From: Pseudomonas sp. N040
Lineage (GTDB): Bacteria > Pseudomonadota > Gammaproteobacteria > Pseudomonadales > Pseudomonadaceae
Length of the DNA stretch: 64,000 nucleotides
NCBI RefSeq assembly: GCF_015637705.1
Contig: NZ_JADOBE010000001.1
Span: 186,001 to 250,000, forward strand
Direction: 5' to 3'
Made by a program: the position numbers and the translations under genes. Of this stretch, positions 60,289-64,000 are shown piece after piece. Below the pieces are notes generated by a model, which did no database searches, was not told the origin of the DNA, and saw only the letters and a program-made list of their open reading frames with translations. Position 1 is the first letter of the stretch. The number at the start of each line of letters is the position of its first letter.

Positions 60289-63200
60289 TCAGAGGTCTTT
60301 GGGCAGGGGTTGTGGCAGAGCGTCATCGCCCAGACCGCCGACATCGGTGCCGTCGAGCCAGTTGACCTTGTCCATCTTGCGCACCACGACGAATTCGTCG
60401 CGGTTGCAACCGACCGTGCCGTAGTAGTTGAAGCCGTAGGCCTGCTGGGCGTAGCCACCGATCATGTGGGTCGGCTTGAGCACCACGCGGGTCACCGAGT
60501 TGTGGTGGCCGCCGCGGGTCTTGGTGGTCTCCGCGCCCGGCATGTTCACGATGCGTTCCTGGGCGTGGTACATCATCACCATGCCGTCTTTCACGCGCTG
60601 GCTGACTACCGCGCGGGCGACCAGCGCACCGTTGGCGTTGAAGCATTCGACCCAGTCGTTGTCCTCGATGCCGGCACGCCTGGCGTCGGTCTCGGAGAGC
60701 CAGATGATCGGCCCGCCACGGCTCAGGGTGAGCATGATCAGGTTGTCGCTGTAGGTGCTGTGGATGCCCCACTTCTGGTGCGGGGTGATCCAGTTGAGGA
60801 CGATCTCGGTGTTGCCGTTCGGCCGTTTGCCCTTCACGTAGTCGATGGTGCGGGTGTTGATCGGCGGCCGGTAGCTCATCATCTGCTCGCCGAAGGCCTG
60901 CATCCACGGGTGATCCTGGAAGAACTGCTGGCGACCGGTGATGGTGCGCCACGGGATGTACTCGTGAACGTTGGTGTAGCCGGCGTTGTAGCTGACGTGT
61001 TCGTCTTCAAGTCCCGACCAGGTCGGGCTGGAGATGATCTTGCGCGGCTGCGCCTGGATGTCGCGGAAGCGGATCGCTTCGTGCTCTTTCGGCAAGGCCA
61101 AGTGGCTGTGATCCAGACCGGTGAACTCGGAGAGCGCCGCCCACGCCTTGACCGCCACGTGGCCGTTGGTTTCCGGCGCCAATGACAAGATCACTTCGGC
61201 CGCGTCGATGGCCGAGTCAATCTGCGGCCGCCCTTTGCTCACGCCTTCATCACGCACGGTATGGTTCAGTTCGCCGAGGAACTTGACCTCATGCTCGGTG
61301 TTCCAGTTGATGCCCTTGCCGCCATTGCCGAGTTTTTCCAGCAGCGGCCCGAGCGAGCTGAATTTCTTGTAGATGTTCGGGTAGTCGCGCTCGACCACCG
61401 TCATGTTCGGGCAGTTCTTGCCCGGCTTGGGCGCCTCGCCGGCGGTTTTCCAGTCGGTGCCGCCAAACGGTTGCGCCAGTTCGCCGGGACTGTCGTGCAG
61501 CAGCGGTATGGTGACCAGATCCTGCTCGACGCCCAGATGGCCCACGGCCATTTCCGAGAAGCGCTTGGCGATGCCCTTGTAGATTTCCCAGTCCGAACGC
61601 GATTCCCACGCCGGGTCGATCGCCGCCGACAGCGGGTGGATGAACGGGTGCATGTCCGAGGTGTTCATGTCGTCCTTCTCGTACCAGGTTGCCGTCGGCA
61701 GCACGATGTCCGAGTAGACGCAGGTGGAGGACATGCGGAAGTCCAGGGTGGTGACCAGATCGAGCTTGCCGATCGCGCCATCCTCAACCCACTCGGCCTC
61801 GCCCGGCTTGACCCCGCCACGCTTGCCGAGGTCTTCGTTCATCACGCCGTTTTTGGTGCCCAGCAGGTACTTGAGCATGTACTCGTGGCCCTTGCCCGAC
61901 GAACCGAGCAGGTTGGAACGCCAGATAAACATGTTGCGCGGGAAGTTCTCCGGGCTGTCCGGCTGCTCGCAGGCAAAGCGCAGGCTGCCGTCCTGCAGGG
62001 ATTTGGTCACGTAGTCGACCGGTGACATGCCGGCGGCAGCCGCGTCACGGGTGATCTGCAGCGGGTTGCGATTGAGCTGCGGTGCACTCGGCAACCAGCC
62101 GGCGCGTTCGGCGCGGATGTTGTAATCCAGCGCGTGCTCGGGGAACTGCGCCTTGTCGGCCAGCGGCGAGAGCACTTCGTGCATGCTCATCTTCTCGTGG
62201 CGCCACTGCGAGCTGTGGTTGTAGAAGAAGCTGGTGCCGTTCATCTGGCGTGGCGGCCGGCTCCAGTCCAGGCCGAAGGCCAATGGCAGCCAGCCGCACT
62301 GCGGACGCAGTTTTTCCTGACCCACGTAATGCGCCCAACCGCCACCGGTCTGGCCGACGCAACCGCACAACATCAGCATGTTGATCAGGCCGCGGTAGTT
62401 CATGTCCATGTGGTACCAGTGGTTCATCGCCGCACCGACGATGATCATGCTGCGACCCTTGGTCTTGTCGGCGTTGTCGGCGAATTCGCGGGCGATCTGG
62501 ATCGCCTTCTCGCGGGAAACCCCGGTGATCTGCTCCTGCCAGGCTGGCGTGCCCGGTACGCTGGCGTCGTCGTAGTCCCGGGCGACGTTGCCGCCACCCA
62601 GACCACGGTCTATCGCCAGATTGGCGGCGGACAGGTCAAACACCGTAGTGACCTTGGCCTGTGTACCATCGGCCAGAGTGATGCTGCGCACCGGCACCCG
62701 GCGCAGTTGCACATCGTCACCAGCCACATGCTGGAAGTGCTCGTGGGTCTGGCCGCCGAAATACGGGAAGGCCACTTCGGCAACGTCTTCGCCGATCAGG
62801 CTCAGCTGCAGCTTGACCTCATTCCCGGCACCGCCTTCGCGGGCCTGAATGTTCCACTTGCCCTTCTCGCCCCAGCGGTAGCCGATCGAACCCAGCGGCG
62901 ACACCAGCTGGTTGGTTTCGCTGTCCAGCGCGATGGTTTTCCACTCGGGGTTGTTGTCCTGCTCGAGGTTGGCGGTGAGGTCGGCGGCGCGCAGGAAGCG
63001 GTCGGGCTGGTAGTTACCTTCGCCATGATCCTTGAGCAGCACCAGCATCGGGAAGTCGGTGTAGCGGCGCACGTAGTCGGTGAAGTACTCGCTCGGCTGG
63101 TCGAGGTGGAATTCCTTGAAAATGACGTGGTTGAACGCCTGCGCCAGCGCCGCGTCGGTGCCCTGCTTGGGGTTCAGCCAGAGGTCGGTGAGCTTGGCCA

Positions 63201-64000
63201 CCTCGGAGTAGTCCGGGGTGATCGACACGGTCTTGGTGCCCTTGTAACGCACCTCGGTGAAGAAGTGCGCATCCGGGGTGCGCGTCTGCGGCACGTTGGA
63301 GCCCCAGGCGATGATGTAGTTGGAGTTGTACCAGTCGGCCGACTCCGGCACGTCGGTCTGCTCGCCCCACACCTGTGGCGAGGCGGGCGGCAGGTCGCAA
63401 TACCAGTCGTAGAAGGACAGGCAGACGCCGCCGATCAGCGACAGGTAACGTGAGCCGGCGGCATAGCTGACCATCGACATCGCCGGGATCGGCGAGAAGC
63501 CCACCACCCGGTCCGGGCCGAATTTCTTGACCGTGTAGACGTTGGCGGCAGCGATGATTTCATTCGCCTCGTCCCAGCTGGAACGGATGAAGCCGCCCAT
63601 GCCGCGCTTGCTCTTGTACGACTCGGCTTTCACCGGGTCGCTGACGATGCTGGCCCAGGCTTCCACCGGCGCCATGGTCAGGCGCGCCTCACGCCACAAC
63701 TTGAGCAGCGGCTTGCGGATCTTCGGGTACTTCAACCGATTGGCGCTGTAGATGTACCAGCTGTAGCTGGCCCCGCGCGGACAACCGCGCGGCTCGTGGT
63801 TGGGCAGGTCGTTGCGGGTGCGCGGGTAGTCGGTCTGCTGGGTTTCCCAGGTGATCAGGCCGTTCTTCACGTAGATCTTCCACGAGCAGGAACCGGTGCA
63901 GTTCACCCCGTGGGTAGAGCGCACGATCTTGTCGTACTGCCAGCGCGAACGGTAACCGTTTTCCCAGTCGCGGGATTCCTGGCGGGTCTCGCCATGGCCG
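60289..64000 (-). CDS. narG: respiratory nitrate reductase alpha subunit (cut by window edge)
   Basis: At least 1236 residues are present; the N-terminus lies outside. The first visible part reads DWENGYRSRWQYDKIVRSTHGVNCTGSCSW, with the His-x3-Cys-x3-Cys ligands of the FS0 cluster. The molybdenum region YNSNYIIAWGSNVPQTRTPDAHFF and the C-terminal cofactor-binding domain are intact. Reduces nitrate to nitrite with bis-MGD cofactor in anaerobic respiration. Confidence 0.97.
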   Translation of the reverse strand, partial: GHGETRQESRDWENGYRSRWQYDKIVRSTHGVNCTGSCSWKIYVKNGLITWETQQTDYPRTRNDLPNHEPRGCPRGASYSWYIYSANRLKYPKIRKPLLKLWREARLTMAPVEAWASIVSDPVKAESYKSKRGMGGFIRSSWDEANEIIAAANVYTVKKFGPDRVVGFSPIPAMSMVSYAAGSRYLSLIGGVCLSFYDWYCDLPPASPQVWGEQTDVPESADWYNSNYIIAWGSNVPQTRTPDAHFFTEVRYKGTKTVSITPDYSEVAKLTDLWLNPKQGTDAALAQAFNHVIFKEFHLDQPSEYFTDYVRRYTDFPMLVLLKDHGEGNYQPDRFLRAADLTANLEQDNNPEWKTIALDSETNQLVSPLGSIGYRWGEKGKWNIQAREGGAGNEVKLQLSLIGEDVAEVAFPYFGGQTHEHFQHVAGDDVQLRRVPVRSITLADGTQAKVTTVFDLSAANLAIDRGLGGGNVARDYDDASVPGTPAWQEQITGVSREKAIQIAREFADNADKTKGRSMIIVGAAMNHWYHMDMNYRGLINMLMLCGCVGQTGGGWAHYVGQEKLRPQCGWLPLAFGLDWSRPPRQMNGTSFFYNHSSQWRHEKMSMHEVLSPLADKAQFPEHALDYNIRAERAGWLPSAPQLNRNPLQITRDAAAAGMSPVDYVTKSLQDGSLRFACEQPDSPENFPRNMFIWRSNLLGSSGKGHEYMLKYLLGTKNGVMNEDLGKRGGVKPGEAEWVEDGAIGKLDLVTTLDFRMSSTCVYSDIVLPTATWYEKDDMNTSDMHPFIHPLSAAIDPAWESRSDWEIYKGIAKRFSEMAVGHLGVEQDLVTIPLLHDSPGELAQPFGGTDWKTAGEAPKPGKNCPNMTVVERDYPNIYKKFSSLGPLLEKLGNGGKGINWNTEHEVKFLGELNHTVRDEGVSKGRPQIDSAIDAAEVILSLAPETNGHVAVKAWAALSEFTGLDHSHLALPKEHEAIRFRDIQAQPRKIISSPTWSGLEDEHVSYNAGYTNVHEYIPWRTITGRQQFFQDHPWMQAFGEQMMSYRPPINTRTIDYVKGKRPNGNTEIVLNWITPHQKWGIHSTYSDNLIMLTLSRGGPIIWLSETDARRAGIEDNDWVECFNANGALVARAVVSQRVKDGMVMMYHAQERIVNMPGAETTKTRGGHHNSVTRVVLKPTHMIGGYAQQAYGFNYYGTVGCNRDEFVVVRKMDKVNWLDGTDVGGLGDDALPQPLPKDL

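Overview
The window looks like part of a Pseudomonas-type gammaproteobacterial chromosome. The strongest evidence is the right half: narG-narH-narJ-narI followed by a PpiC-type isomerase and moaA is the order I know from Pseudomonas aeruginosa, and it sits with a full tad/rcp (Flp pilus) cluster, nrdD-nrdG, an alpha-E/ATP-grasp/transglutaminase operon and several REP-like palindromes. Everything here is read by eye from sequence; no database search was run.

Bases 1 to about 28,110 are accessory DNA. From the left: the tail of an unknown gene coupled to a DUF2357 protein (McrBC-like context, inferred), a secreted Asp-rich repeat protein, a HEPN protein, and then a tightly coupled three-gene recombinase module (156, 814 and 1041 aa; only the last has a full tyrosine-recombinase active site). 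The module starts directly behind a palindromic site. Half of that site, with its 5' flank, occurs again 1,273 bp upstream, so the two copies bracket a gene for a protein made of helix-turn-helix repeats. Further right are two coupled unknown genes, a 1594-aa DUF4011/SF1-helicase/Vsr-like nuclease/DUF3320 protein (the architecture described as Hhe), a 655-bp element with 123-bp inverted ends, a WYL regulator with a likely operator, a run of small genes ending in ssb, a truncated histone-deacetylase-like gene overlapping a PD-(D/E)XK nuclease gene, and two membrane proteins. A 46-aa protein family absent from common annotation occurs twice (17319-17459 and 20524-20664).

The 3' part of a tRNA-Arg(CCG) gene with its terminator lies at 24279-24378. 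About 258 bp starting in that tRNA are duplicated at 27081-27337, bracketing a small metabolic cargo (class II aldolase, ketopantoate-reductase-like enzyme, a cut-off secreted protein). This is the signature of stacked integrations at one tRNA site. Beyond it lie two gene remnants (DUF4143 ATPase tail; a stub resembling the PglX N-terminus).

From 28,350 the sequence reads as core genome: MaoC-like dehydratase, thioesterase, the transglutaminase/alpha-E/ATP-grasp operon, a wax ester synthase/DGAT with a histone-H1-like tail, the anaerobic ribonucleotide reductase locus (glycyl-radical end encoded as a separate 52-aa ORF), MAPEG and OsmC proteins, the tad cluster (53599 down to 40738) with a divergent AraC-type regulator, then moaA, ppiC and narIJHG running off the right edge. 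Nitrate respiration, class III ribonucleotide reductase and molybdenum cofactor synthesis fit a facultative denitrifying or nitrate-respiring lifestyle; the Flp pilus fits surface attachment.
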